12,817 bases of DNA from Actinomycetes bacterium. Its GTDB lineage: Bacteria; Actinomycetota; Acidimicrobiia; Acidimicrobiales; Bog-793. Where the stretch lies: the NCBI GenBank assembly GCA_021823365.1, contig JAKAOD010000030.1, positions 1 through 12,817 on the forward strand. Reading direction: 5' to 3'. Both the position numbers and the translations under genes were made by a program. A model generated the notes under the pieces. That model was given only the letters and a program-made list of their open reading frames with translations, had not been told where the DNA came from and did no database searches. Positions 1-6,435 of this stretch are shown here, piece after piece (position 1 is the stretch's first letter; every line of letters begins with the position of its first letter).

Positions 1-1
1 C

Positions 2-163
2 GATTACTGCCCGGTCGCCGGCGTGTACCGCAACGCCGAGATGGTCGAGCTCGGGGCAGACCTCGCTCTCGTCTTCCCCGGAGGTCGCGGCACCGCTGAC
101 TGCGCCCGGCGCATCCGCGCAGCGGGCATCGAGATCCGCGAGGTTGGCGGGCTCGCCGCATAG
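2..163 (+). CDS. SLOG-family (DUF2493/YspA-like) protein, 3' end only
   Basis: The visible 53 residues are the C-terminal part of a gene that begins before the window. They contain VYRNAEMVELGADLALVFPG followed by GRGTAD. In SLOG/DUF2493 (YspA, cpYpsA-related) Rossmann-like proteins, the stretch ending FPGGRGTAD is the conserved glycine-rich nucleotide-binding loop that follows the 'NxxMvxxGADLvlaF' strand. Members are thought to bind nucleotides or NAD-like ligands and are common in actinobacterial phages, plasmids and defence-related loci; no reaction can be assigned here. The gene ends with TAG at 161-163, only 9 nt before the whiB start, so the two are probably co-transcribed. The N-terminal half is outside the window, so completeness cannot be judged. 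Confidence 0.75.
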   Translation, partial: DYCPVAGVYRNAEMVELGADLALVFPGGRGTADCARRIRAAGIEIREVGGLAA

Positions 164-172
164 TCATCGGCG

Positions 173-439
173 ATGGCCCGCCACGACCTGTCCTCGATCC
201 TCGGTGACCCGGCCTCCCGGGCCTGGATGGGTCGAGCCGCGTGCCGCGGCATGGACCCGGACCGCTTCTTCCCCTCACCCGGCGGGGATCACTCGGCCGT
301 GAGGGCGATCTGCGCCGCCTGCCCGGTGCGACCCGAGTGCCTCGAGCATGCCGTCGTGCACAACGAGCCCGGCATCTGGGGCGGGCTCTCCCAGGGCCAG
401 CGTCGAGCGCTGCGTCGTGCGCGCCGGCAGGTCGCCTGA
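173..439 (+). CDS. WhiB-family iron-sulfur transcriptional regulator
   Basis: The 88-residue product has the full WhiB signature: four cysteines at C24, C47, C50 and C56 (C-x22-C-x2-C-x5-C), which would hold a 4Fe-4S cluster, and the G-I-W-G-G turn at 67-71. A basic tail (RRALRRARRQVA) follows, as expected for DNA contact. WhiB proteins act in the cytoplasm, usually with the sigma-A region 4 domain, and control development, redox response or phage genes. Length fits the family. The ATG at 173 is chosen because the conserved domain begins about 20 residues later; no convincing Shine-Dalgarno precedes it, so translation may be coupled to the SLOG gene 9 nt upstream. It could regulate this element's own genes, for example the tagged genes. 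Which Wbl subgroup it belongs to cannot be told by eye. Confidence 0.93.
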   Translation: MARHDLSSILGDPASRAWMGRAACRGMDPDRFFPSPGGDHSAVRAICAACPVRPECLEHAVVHNEPGIWGGLSQGQRRALRRARRQVA

Positions 440-494
440 GCCAAAGCCCCTGTTCAGCTGGCTGTCTCGGCACCATTCGTCGACTTCGGCACTG

Positions 495-514
495 CGCTGC
501 CCTCTAATGATGAT
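495..514 (+). promoter_or_regulatory. Shared 5' box and probable leaderless promoter of the beta-helix gene
   Basis: The 11-mer CGCTGCCCTCT (495-505) ends 9 nt before the GTG at 515. The same 11-mer occurs at 11029-11039, 8 nt before the GTG of the other tagged gene. An AT-richer TAATGAT (505-511) overlaps its end and could serve as a -10 element, which would give a transcript starting at or next to the start codon. No Shine-Dalgarno is present. The -10 assignment is an inference; the shared box is seen directly. Confidence 0.45.
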
Positions 515-1144
515 GTGAAGGACCCTCGACAGCCCCGCCGCCCCGCCGGCACGCCTGCCGGCGGCCAGTTCGCGCCGACCAACCGCCCCGAGGCTGAGCG
601 CGTCGAGCTCGTCGACGATGACGTGCCGATGTCCCGCCACACGAACCCCGACGGTTCCACCGGCGGGCTCGTCGCCGAGACGGCGACCGTGGACGAGACC
701 GCCTGGGTCGCACACGGGGCCCGGGTGCTCGGCAACGCGCACGTCATCGACGCGGGCCGGGTTCTCGACGAAGCGGTCGTGCGAGACGAGGGCGTCGTCG
801 CCGGCAACGCCGTGGTCGCTGGCGACGCCTGCGTGAGCGAGCGAGCCTGCGTGCTCGACCATGCGGTGGTCTGCGACCGCGCCGAGGTGTCAGGGGATGC
901 CGTCGTCTGCTCGACTGCCATGGTCCTCGACCGGGCGCAGGTTAGAGGCCAGGCGCTCGTCTCGGGCTATGCGCGCATCCGTGACGACACGGTCGTCGCC
1001 GAGCGCAGTGTCGTGACCGGCTACGCCAACGTCAGTGACTTCGTGCAGCTGCGCGGTATCGTCCGCGTCGCCGGCGAAGCGGTCGTGTCAGGACGCACGG
1101 TTCTCGATGGTGAGCGGGTGCTCGCCGGCTGTGAGGTCGCGTGA
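515..1144 (+). CDS. Tagged hexapeptide-repeat (left-handed beta-helix) protein
   Basis: The product has 209 residues. Residues 8-36 form an N-terminal module with RRPAGTPAGGQFAP and an acidic ELVDDD end, nearly the same as residues 6-34 of the zincin protein at the right of the window. After a short linker, residues 58 to about 203 read as about 24 consecutive hexads of the form x-V-x-x-x-A (for example WVAHGA, RVLGNA, VVAGDA, EVSGDA, QVRGQA, RVAGEA). This is the pattern of a left-handed parallel beta-helix, here about eight coils. No other domain is attached and I see no acyltransferase catalytic context, so it may be a structural or binding solenoid. By rough count the helix is net acidic. 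The start is GTG at 515; ATGs at 507, 510 and 513 are out of frame or would not extend the tag. No signal peptide or membrane segment is seen. Function is unknown; the fold call is strong. Confidence 0.85.
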   Translation: MKDPRQPRRPAGTPAGGQFAPTNRPEAERVELVDDDVPMSRHTNPDGSTGGLVAETATVDETAWVAHGARVLGNAHVIDAGRVLDEAVVRDEGVVAGNAVVAGDACVSERACVLDHAVVCDRAEVSGDAVVCSTAMVLDRAQVRGQALVSGYARIRDDTVVAERSVVTGYANVSDFVQLRGIVRVAGEAVVSGRTVLDGERVLAGCEVA

Positions 1145-1185
1145 GCCGGAAGGTCCGGAGGTCGATCACCGACCCCAGCCGTCGA

Positions 1186-1812
1186 TCATGTTGAACGCTT
1201 CCACCACTCCTCGCCGAGGTCGATCTCCTCGAAGAGCTGCCATGGGTCCACCTCATCCCTTCGCGTTTCTATTTCGAGACGAAGCAGCGAGCCAACCTCT
1301 TGCTGCCACTGATGTCGTTGCCAGCTCGGTGCCGGGAGGCTCGGCTCGAGCGCATAGACAATCTGTTCACCGATAGGCATCGTCCGAACGACTCGTGTCT
1401 CTCTACCGGCCTTGTCCGCACGGCCACTACCGTGCTCGGCCGTCAGGAACGGGCCCGTGCCTGGCACGAAGCGAAGGGGCCCCCAAATTCGCTCAGGGTC
1501 GGCAGGTGACTTCAACTGGTAGGCGCTCTTGTCACGTATCCGTACAGTCACCTCGTCCAAGTGCCCGAGTTCGACGGGTCCGACGAGCTTGACCCGAAGA
1601 GTCCATTGCTCGCCTCCAGGGTTCGAGCGACTGCAGTTGACGTCGAGCCCTGGCTTCAGCTCTGCCCAATGCCGCTCCTTCTCAATGGTCGCGGCGGTAA
1701 CCGCCGCGACAGCTGCCTTCTCGGAGGCCCTGGCCGCGCTGCGAGCGAACCACACCGCCGCCGCTGCGACCAGGAGAGAGAGAACACCGACAGCCAATCC
1801 GGCGATCGCCAC
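1186..1812 (-). CDS. Hypothetical single-pass membrane-anchored protein
   Basis: The 208-residue product begins with one clear membrane segment (about residues 4-23, AIAGLAVGVLSLLVAAAAVW). An alanine-rich helical stretch containing IEKERHWAELKP (about 25-54) follows, then a hydrophilic domain rich in alternating beta-strand pattern. It ends in WQLFEEIDLGEEWWKRST. I do not recognise a named family. The layout (N-terminal anchor, predicted beta domain, conserved Trp near the end) is typical of lone hypothetical proteins in actinobacterial accessory regions. The GTG start at 1812 is chosen because it opens the membrane helix. TAGCGT (1819-1824) lies 6 nt upstream and could be the -10 box of a leaderless transcript; no Shine-Dalgarno is visible. 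GC is clearly lower than the helicases (about 53-60% in sampled lines), hinting at separate acquisition. It converges on the beta-helix gene with 41 nt between stops. Confidence 0.75.
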   Translation of the reverse strand: MAIAGLAVGVLSLLVAAAAVWFARSAARASEKAAVAAVTAATIEKERHWAELKPGLDVNCSRSNPGGEQWTLRVKLVGPVELGHLDEVTVRIRDKSAYQLKSPADPERIWGPLRFVPGTGPFLTAEHGSGRADKAGRETRVVRTMPIGEQIVYALEPSLPAPSWQRHQWQQEVGSLLRLEIETRRDEVDPWQLFEEIDLGEEWWKRST

Positions 1813-1818
1813 GCGACA

Positions 1819-1824
1819 ACGCTA
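1819..1824 (-). promoter_or_regulatory. Candidate -10 box (leaderless) for the membrane protein gene
   Basis: On the minus strand TAGCGT is followed by TGTCGC and then the GTG start. This matches the actinobacterial TANNNT -10 pattern at the distance typical of leaderless transcripts. It closely resembles the TAGCAT found 8 nt before the HEPN gene. No clear -35 is seen. Inference only. Confidence 0.35.
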
Positions 1825-1889
1825 CCTGCGGCCTCGGTGCCTCTCTGGCGAATTGCGCTACTGCTTCCGCGCACGCACGAGACCGCTGA

Positions 1890-2367
1890 GTGGGCTTGCC
1901 TGTGAGATGGAGGGGCGGGATCGTCTTCGGATCTACGGTGGCCATCCTCCCGATTGCTCTTCCCGCCTGCGGGACAACTGATAGAGGGCAAGGCCCAACG
2001 ACGACGACCGCACCGACAAGCGATGAGCATGCGCTCCCTGGCTTCCTCGCCACCCATGGGAGCGGTCGTCTTCATCGAGTTCACGCACTCCAACGGGCAC
2101 TTGAGCGCGACGCTGCAAGAGGCCTACCTGTCGGAAGGTGGAGGACAGGTCGCGACCCACCACATCTCCATCAGCGGGTCCGTCTCCGGCTTAGACGTCA
2201 CGCTCAGCGAGGGCAGCATCGCGGGCACGAGCGGGACGTTGACCAAGTACGACGCCACGGTCCAGGACGATACGGGGACAATCGGCGGGTACGTCACAAC
2301 CACCAAGGGCTACGTCACGAAGGCCAATCAGCTGTGCTCGTCGGTTCAGGGGATGAGCGCGCAATGA
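1890..2367 (+). pseudogene. Frameshifted lipoprotein-like gene
   Basis: Two reading frames join into one plausible secreted protein. The first (from GTG 1890, or better GTG 1902) gives a positively charged start, a hydrophobic stretch IVFGSTVAILPIALPAC with a lipobox-like L-P-A-C, and a polar linker rich in Thr/Asp (TTTTAPTSDEH), i.e. a lipoprotein leader and tether. The second frame picks up near 2050-2065 with GAVVFIEFTHSNGHLSATLQ and continues through a beta-rich ISGSVSGLDVTLSEGSIAGTSG stretch. That stretch resembles secreted actinobacterial proteins with 'fxqft..g..lsGtl' and 'f.G.vsG..vtL' repeats. The stop is TGA at 2365-2367. The first frame past the junction turns into arginine-rich nonsense, and the second before it is equally unlike protein. 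A +1/-2 shift in the 2020-2065 interval would explain this. It may be a true decayed gene or a sequencing error; the alternative is that only the ORF starting at 1954 or 2023 is translated. Confidence 0.5.
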
Positions 2368-2394
2368 TGGAGAGGGCGCCGAGATGACGCTTCG

Positions 2395-2838
2395 TCACGC
2401 CGCCTCGAGGGTGGCGACCGCCAGCGCCGCCCACGGCTCGGCGTCCTGGCCGCCGGTGCTCCAGAGCCGGAGGGCCGCGCCGTGGATCGAGAGCACTCGC
2501 TTCTCGGTCCGCTTCACCCATTCCGCCCAAGCCGCGGCGTCCTTGCCGAACGGCGCCGGCATGGTCTCGATCGAGGTGCGCAGCGCGCCACGAAGGCGGG
2601 TGTGCGAGCCGTCCTGCATCGAGGGCCGGACGTCGAGGGACTCCTGGCAGCGCTGGATGATGAGCGCCAGCGTCTCGGCGAGTGCGTCGACGCTCTTCGG
2701 GGTCACCTTCTGCTCGGCACCGTGCAGGGTCTCGACCGCCAGCTCGACCGTGCCGAACGCGGCGGTCGAGGCGTAGCTGTTCAGGTTCAGCGTGCCGTCC
2801 GCATTCGTCTCCTCCCAGGGCTTCAGCTCGTCGTACAT
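2395..2838 (-). CDS. Possible separate or nested 147-residue protein (C-terminal part of the nuclease ORF)
   Basis: Inside the long nuclease frame, ATG at 2838 (MYDELKPWEETNADGTLNLN) is preceded by a perfect AAGGAG (2846-2851 on the minus strand) with 7 nt spacing. The residues just before this Met (ARTTNTITTTRSAP) look like translated spacer rather than a folded domain. The 147-residue product is predicted mostly helical, with a Trp/Ala-rich C-terminus (AAAWAEWVKRTEKRVLSIHG). I do not recognise its family. It could be an independent downstream gene that became fused in frame to the nuclease by loss of a stop, or a genuine in-frame internal product made alongside the full-length protein. Its position implies a partner role with the nuclease. 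Confidence 0.5.
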   Translation of the reverse strand: MYDELKPWEETNADGTLNLNSYASTAAFGTVELAVETLHGAEQKVTPKSVDALAETLALIIQRCQESLDVRPSMQDGSHTRLRGALRTSIETMPAPFGKDAAAWAEWVKRTEKRVLSIHGAALRLWSTGGQDAEPWAALAVATLEAA

Positions 2839-4110
2839 GGGTGCGCTCCTTGTGGTCGTGATGGTGTTGGTCGTTCTGGCCTCGAGCGAGGTGCCGGTGG
2901 CCGTTGCTGACAGGGTTGAGGGCGGTGCCGTCTCGACTCCCGCGCCATCGCCAGCCTGGTCGTGCGGCACCTCGTGCGCTCCCGGCGCCTCGGTAGGTGT
3001 GTCGGCGGGCTGTGCAGGTGCAACGACGCCTGGGGCGTCCTCGGCCGGTCCGGTCGACGCCTCGCTCGAGGTCCCGAGGTCGGCGAAGTCGATCGCCGGG
3101 TCGTAGTCCTGCTCCGAGACCACTGCTCCGGCGGCGCCGGCCGCTCGGGGTACCACGGCGCTCGTCGTGCCGACCACTTCGATGCCGAGTAGGGCTCCTG
3201 CCTCTGCCGTCTCGACCTTCGGCTCCTTACCCGCTGCCAGGGCGGCCGGGCAGACCTGGACCGCCGGGCACCAGCCGCACAGTGGCGAGGTCTTCATGGC
3301 GAATGCACCCGTCTCGGTCTGAGTCGTGAGCAGCTTCCAGGACTTCTCGTAGCGGGCCCTGGTCCCGTCCATCGCCTTTGTGGACATGTCGACGTCCCGG
3401 CGCTTGCGGTGGAAGACGTAGAGGATCTCGCCGCCGGTGATTGGGTCGAGGTCCGGACGACTGGTAGCGAGCGCCCGGGCGTAGAGGCGGACCTGGTCAC
3501 CGTGCGGGTCGCCGAAGCGGACGCTCTCCTTCTTTGGGGCCCCTCTGCCCCCCTTGTAGTCACCAATGATGCAACCATCGTGCCCATGTCGCACGCGGTC
3601 AACGAAGCCGTTGAACGGGATGCCATCGAGGTCGACGGTCACGTGGAGCTCGCGACCGATGACTTCGATCTCGTCGGGGTTCTCGACCTCCCACAAGCCG
3701 ACAACCCTCGTCTGGACTTCGGATCTCCATTGGGCGAGCAGCACTGGGTCGGTCGGTGCCTCGAGCTCGGGGTGGTCGATCTCGAGTCGCTCGAGGAGCT
3801 TGGCGCCGGCGAGGAGTCCCCGTTCCCCCTTCGGACGGGCGAAGAGGTCCTCGTAGAGAGCGTGGGTCGCGGTGCCGAGCTCGGCCGCCCCGAGCGGATC
3901 CTTGGGGCTCGGAGCAAGACGATCGACCAATCGCTCGATGGCGAAGCGGGCCCCACAGCTCGAGACCGCTGACGCCGTCGAAGGCGACAGGGTCTTCTTG
4001 CGGACGAGCTCCACCCCCTTGTCGGAGACGGCGAGCTTGCGGCCCTCGAAGGTGGCGTAGCCCTTGAGCGGGTAGGTGTTGGGGTCTGATGCCTCGGTGT
4101 CGTCGGCCAT
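2395..4110 (-). CDS. PD-(D/E)XK nuclease, RecB/Cas4/AddB-like, with probable Fe-S cluster
   Basis: From ATG 4110 the product has 571 residues. The nuclease core shows GTATH (79-83), GREL with E152, GFVD with D171, DYKGG with D184 and K186, and QVRLYA (Q206). These are motifs I-III and the QxxxY helix of RecB-family nucleases. C52 together with C278, C281 and C287 (C-x2-C-x5-C) matches the four-cysteine Fe-S pattern of Cas4 and AddB nucleases. Activity would be cutting or resection of DNA ends in the cytoplasm. Residues about 300-424 are a low-complexity Ala/Pro/Thr/Glu linker, and 425-571 are a helical domain I do not recognise. ATG 4110 is preferred over the upstream in-frame start because AGGAAGGA (4112-4119) precedes it and the earlier residues lie in the divergent promoter region. 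The gene faces the helicase operon across 75 bp, suggesting shared control. See the nested start at 2838: the C-terminal part may be a separate gene. Confidence 0.87.
   Translation of the reverse strand: MADDTEASDPNTYPLKGYATFEGRKLAVSDKGVELVRKKTLSPSTASAVSSCGARFAIERLVDRLAPSPKDPLGAAELGTATHALYEDLFARPKGERGLLAGAKLLERLEIDHPELEAPTDPVLLAQWRSEVQTRVVGLWEVENPDEIEVIGRELHVTVDLDGIPFNGFVDRVRHGHDGCIIGDYKGGRGAPKKESVRFGDPHGDQVRLYARALATSRPDLDPITGGEILYVFHRKRRDVDMSTKAMDGTRARYEKSWKLLTTQTETGAFAMKTSPLCGWCPAVQVCPAALAAGKEPKVETAEAGALLGIEVVGTTSAVVPRAAGAAGAVVSEQDYDPAIDFADLGTSSEASTGPAEDAPGVVAPAQPADTPTEAPGAHEVPHDQAGDGAGVETAPPSTLSATATGTSLEARTTNTITTTRSAPMYDELKPWEETNADGTLNLNSYASTAAFGTVELAVETLHGAEQKVTPKSVDALAETLALIIQRCQESLDVRPSMQDGSHTRLRGALRTSIETMPAPFGKDAAAWAEWVKRTEKRVLSIHGAALRLWSTGGQDAEPWAALAVATLEAA
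2846..2851 (-). promoter_or_regulatory. Strong internal Shine-Dalgarno
   Basis: AAGGAG on the minus strand lies 7 nt upstream of the in-frame ATG at 2838. It sits deep within the nuclease reading frame at the end of the low-complexity linker. It is better than the ribosome binding site of the nuclease's own start, which argues for real initiation here. Confidence 0.5.
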
Positions 4111-4161
4111 GTCCTTCCTGTCCACCCGGGCCGGGATCGGGTCGCTCCGGAACCGATCTAC

Positions 4162-4181
4162 GACCTTGTGCACAGAAGGTC
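4162..4181. promoter_or_regulatory. Inverted repeat over the helicase ribosome binding site
   Basis: GACCTT (4162-4167) and AAGGTC (4176-4181) are perfect 6-bp arms around an 8-nt centre. The right arm contains the AAGG of the helicase Shine-Dalgarno (GAAGG 4175-4179). In RNA the hairpin would hide the ribosome binding site; in DNA it could be an operator in the divergent region between nuclease and helicase. Short arms keep confidence low. Confidence 0.25.
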
Positions 4182-4185
4182 CGTG

Positions 4186-6435
4186 ATGTCGAACACACCT
4201 CTCGACCAGGTCCTCGACCGTGCTGTCCAACTCGCGACGGGCAAGGCGACCGCCACGGCCCGCCCGTCCCAGCGCGCCCTAGCCGACTCGATCCTCGCCG
4301 GGATGGAGGACGGCCGGCACACGGCCAATGAGTCGCCAACCGGCACGGGCAAGTCTCTGGCCTACCTTGCCCCAGCAGCTCTTCGGTCGGCGCTCTACGG
4401 CGAGCGGACGGTGGTCTCGACGGAGACCCTCGCGCTCCAGTCGCAGCTGCGAGACAAGGACGCGCCAGCCGCCGTGCAAGCCGCGGGCGAGGTGCTCGGC
4501 CTGCCCGCGCCAACCGTGGCCGTGCTGAAGGGGTGGAGCAACACCGCGTGCTCCATGTCCGCCGTCGCGGCGGCGAGCGACCTCACCATGCTCCCGAGCA
4601 AGGACCCGGCCAAGCTCCTCGAGGCGCTGCGACCGATGTCCGGCGAGACCGTCGACCTTGTCGCCTGGGCGCTGGAACAGGTGCTCGAGGGCACCGACGG
4701 CGACAAGGCGAGCTACGACGGCGTGATCGCCGACGAGGACTGGCGGCTCGTCTCGACGACGCCGGCCGAGTGCCCGGGTGCCTCGACCTGCCCATTCGGG
4801 GACACCTGTCTCCCGAGCAAGGCCAAGGCCCGTGCCGCCGCAGCCGACATCGTGATCACCAACCACTCGATGCTGGCCGTGCAGGCGGCGACGAGAGCCC
4901 CGGTCGTGCTCGGGAGCAAGGTGCTCGGGGCCTTCCACCACCTCGTCGTCGACGAGGCCCACGGGCTCGCCTCGGCGGTGCGCAACCAAGGGTCGGTGTC
5001 GGTCAGCCCGTCGAGGATCGTGGACGCCCTGCGTGGCGTCGAGCGCCTGCTCGATCGTCCCGCCAAGGCGAAGGCCCTCAGGGATGATGCGACCGCCCTC
5101 GCCGAGCGGCTCGACAAGCACCTGCTCGAGGTGCTGGCCAAGGCCGCAGTGACAAGGGACAGCCGCTCTCGGTCATCGGATTCGGTCGCGAAGATCACAG
5201 TCGACGAGAACCCCTTCGGCGGCCTCGGGCTCGCCATCCAGACCTGGGTCGCCCGCCTTCGGCGTATGGCCCCGAAGCCGCCTGAGGCCCACACGACGAA
5301 GGAGATGGTCGCCCGCTACCGTGCCCTCGCGCGCCTCGACGCGCTCGTGGCCGACGTCGGCCTCGCAGCGAGCGGCGACAACGGCGTCGCCCGCTGGGTC
5401 GAGCGATCCGAGCGCCCAGGCGGGTCCGCGACCGCCCAGAGCTTCTCCGGCGCCGCGCTGAAGATGGCCCCCGTCGACGTCTCCGGCATGCTGCGGGCCA
5501 ACCTTTACGAGGCCCAGGCGAAGGATGACCCGGGCGAGGAGCAGGAGGTCTCGACCGGGCCGGACGACGCCCCCGATCAGGTCGAGGTGGTCACCGAGAC
5601 GCTCCAGATGTCGGTCGCCGTGCTGTCGGCGACGCTCCCGGCGAGCTTCGTGGTCGACCTCGGCGTCGACGCCCGCCGTGTCGAGCACGAGAGTCCCTTC
5701 ACCAACGCCTACGAAAGCTCTTGGCTGTTCATCCCGACAGCCCCCCGAGAGGTGCTCGGCCGGCCCGGCGCCGCACGGGCGACCTTCGACGTCGAGCGCC
5801 ACCCGGAGTGGGCGGCCGGGCTGATCTGCGAGCTCGTCGGGGCGAACCGGGGAGCGGCCCTCGTGCTCGCCGCGACGACGAGCGCCGGCAAGCTGTACGC
5901 CGAGCGGCTCCGTCGGGCGCACCGGCGGATGCACGTCCTCTCCCAGTGGGACGGTCCGCCGCTTCGCCGGCTCATCGAGGCGTGGCGGGACGACCATCAC
6001 TCAGTTCTCGTCGGGACCCGCAGCCTGATGACCGGCATCGACGCGCCGGGTGCGACGTGTTCGCTCGTCGTCGTCGACCGCTGCCCCCGCTCTGCCCCGA
6101 ACCCGGTCGACGACGCACGGGTGGAGAACCTCGTAAGTCGCCTGCAGGTCGACCGCTGGGCGGCGGATCGGATGGTCTACGTCGCCGACGCGGCGCTCCT
6201 CCTCGAACAGGCGGCCGGCCGGCTCATCCGCTCAGGCTCGGACCAGGGCATGGTGGCCGTCCTCGATCCCCGCCTGCTGCCGACGCGCCTTGGGGACTTC
6301 CATTATCCCGAGCCGACCCGCAAGGCCTACCTCGCGGCGCTCGGGCGCTTCCCGCACCGGACCTCGGGGACGGAGAAGGCCCTCGCCTACCTCCGGGGGC
6401 AGCACCCCTCGCGCCGGCAGCCCAAGGTGGCCTGA
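4186..6435 (+). CDS. DinG/XPD-family Fe-S DNA helicase (superfamily 2)
   Basis: The product from ATG 4186 has 749 residues. Seen in order: Walker A SPTGTGKS (50-57), the Ia-like TVVSTETLALQSQ region, four cysteines C122, C196, C202 and C208 placed as in the Fe-S domain of XPD/DinG helicases, ADIVITNHSML (about 220-230), and the DEAH box at 256-259. Later come VLSATLP (motif III-like), GTRSLMTGIDAPG (motif V) and QAAGRLIRS (675-683, motif VI). Such enzymes unwind DNA 5'-3' using ATP. The sequence differs from housekeeping DinG in its long divergent middle, fitting an element-borne version. ATG 4186 is chosen over GTG 4168 because GAAGG lies 6 nt upstream. The stop TGA overlaps the ATG of the SNF2 gene, so the two are translationally coupled. 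It is divergent from the PD-(D/E)XK nuclease gene, a likely partner. Confidence 0.92.
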   Translation: MSNTPLDQVLDRAVQLATGKATATARPSQRALADSILAGMEDGRHTANESPTGTGKSLAYLAPAALRSALYGERTVVSTETLALQSQLRDKDAPAAVQAAGEVLGLPAPTVAVLKGWSNTACSMSAVAAASDLTMLPSKDPAKLLEALRPMSGETVDLVAWALEQVLEGTDGDKASYDGVIADEDWRLVSTTPAECPGASTCPFGDTCLPSKAKARAAAADIVITNHSMLAVQAATRAPVVLGSKVLGAFHHLVVDEAHGLASAVRNQGSVSVSPSRIVDALRGVERLLDRPAKAKALRDDATALAERLDKHLLEVLAKAAVTRDSRSRSSDSVAKITVDENPFGGLGLAIQTWVARLRRMAPKPPEAHTTKEMVARYRALARLDALVADVGLAASGDNGVARWVERSERPGGSATAQSFSGAALKMAPVDVSGMLRANLYEAQAKDDPGEEQEVSTGPDDAPDQVEVVTETLQMSVAVLSATLPASFVVDLGVDARRVEHESPFTNAYESSWLFIPTAPREVLGRPGAARATFDVERHPEWAAGLICELVGANRGAALVLAATTSAGKLYAERLRRAHRRMHVLSQWDGPPLRRLIEAWRDDHHSVLVGTRSLMTGIDAPGATCSLVVVDRCPRSAPNPVDDARVENLVSRLQVDRWAADRMVYVADAALLLEQAAGRLIRSGSDQGMVAVLDPRLLPTRLGDFHYPEPTRKAYLAALGRFPHRTSGTEKALAYLRGQHPSRRQPKVA

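Noticed and set aside
1160..1174. GGTCG-ATCAC-CGACC hairpin between convergent stops as a terminator
   Set aside because: Only a 5-bp stem with no T-run; such stems are frequent by chance at this GC.
3409..3972. 187-residue plus-strand frame opposite the nuclease gene
   Set aside because: It is the reverse-complement shadow of the motif-bearing nuclease frame; acidic repetitive content reflects codon bias.
4111..4230. Earlier in-frame start for the nuclease, adding 40 residues
   Set aside because: The extension lies over the divergent promoter and the helicase start, while ATG 4110 has a good Shine-Dalgarno.
5721..6434. In-frame upstream extension of the SNF2 reading frame over the helicase gene
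   Set aside because: It is arginine/proline-rich antisense-like shadow of the helicase frame; the TGATG overlap and AAGG at 6424 fix the start at 6435.
4186..6435. Type IV CRISPR-associated DinG (Csf4) assignment
   Set aside because: No csf1-csf3 or Cas6-like genes and no array lie nearby; the Fe-S cysteines and SNF2 coupling fit a general XPD/DinG helicase.
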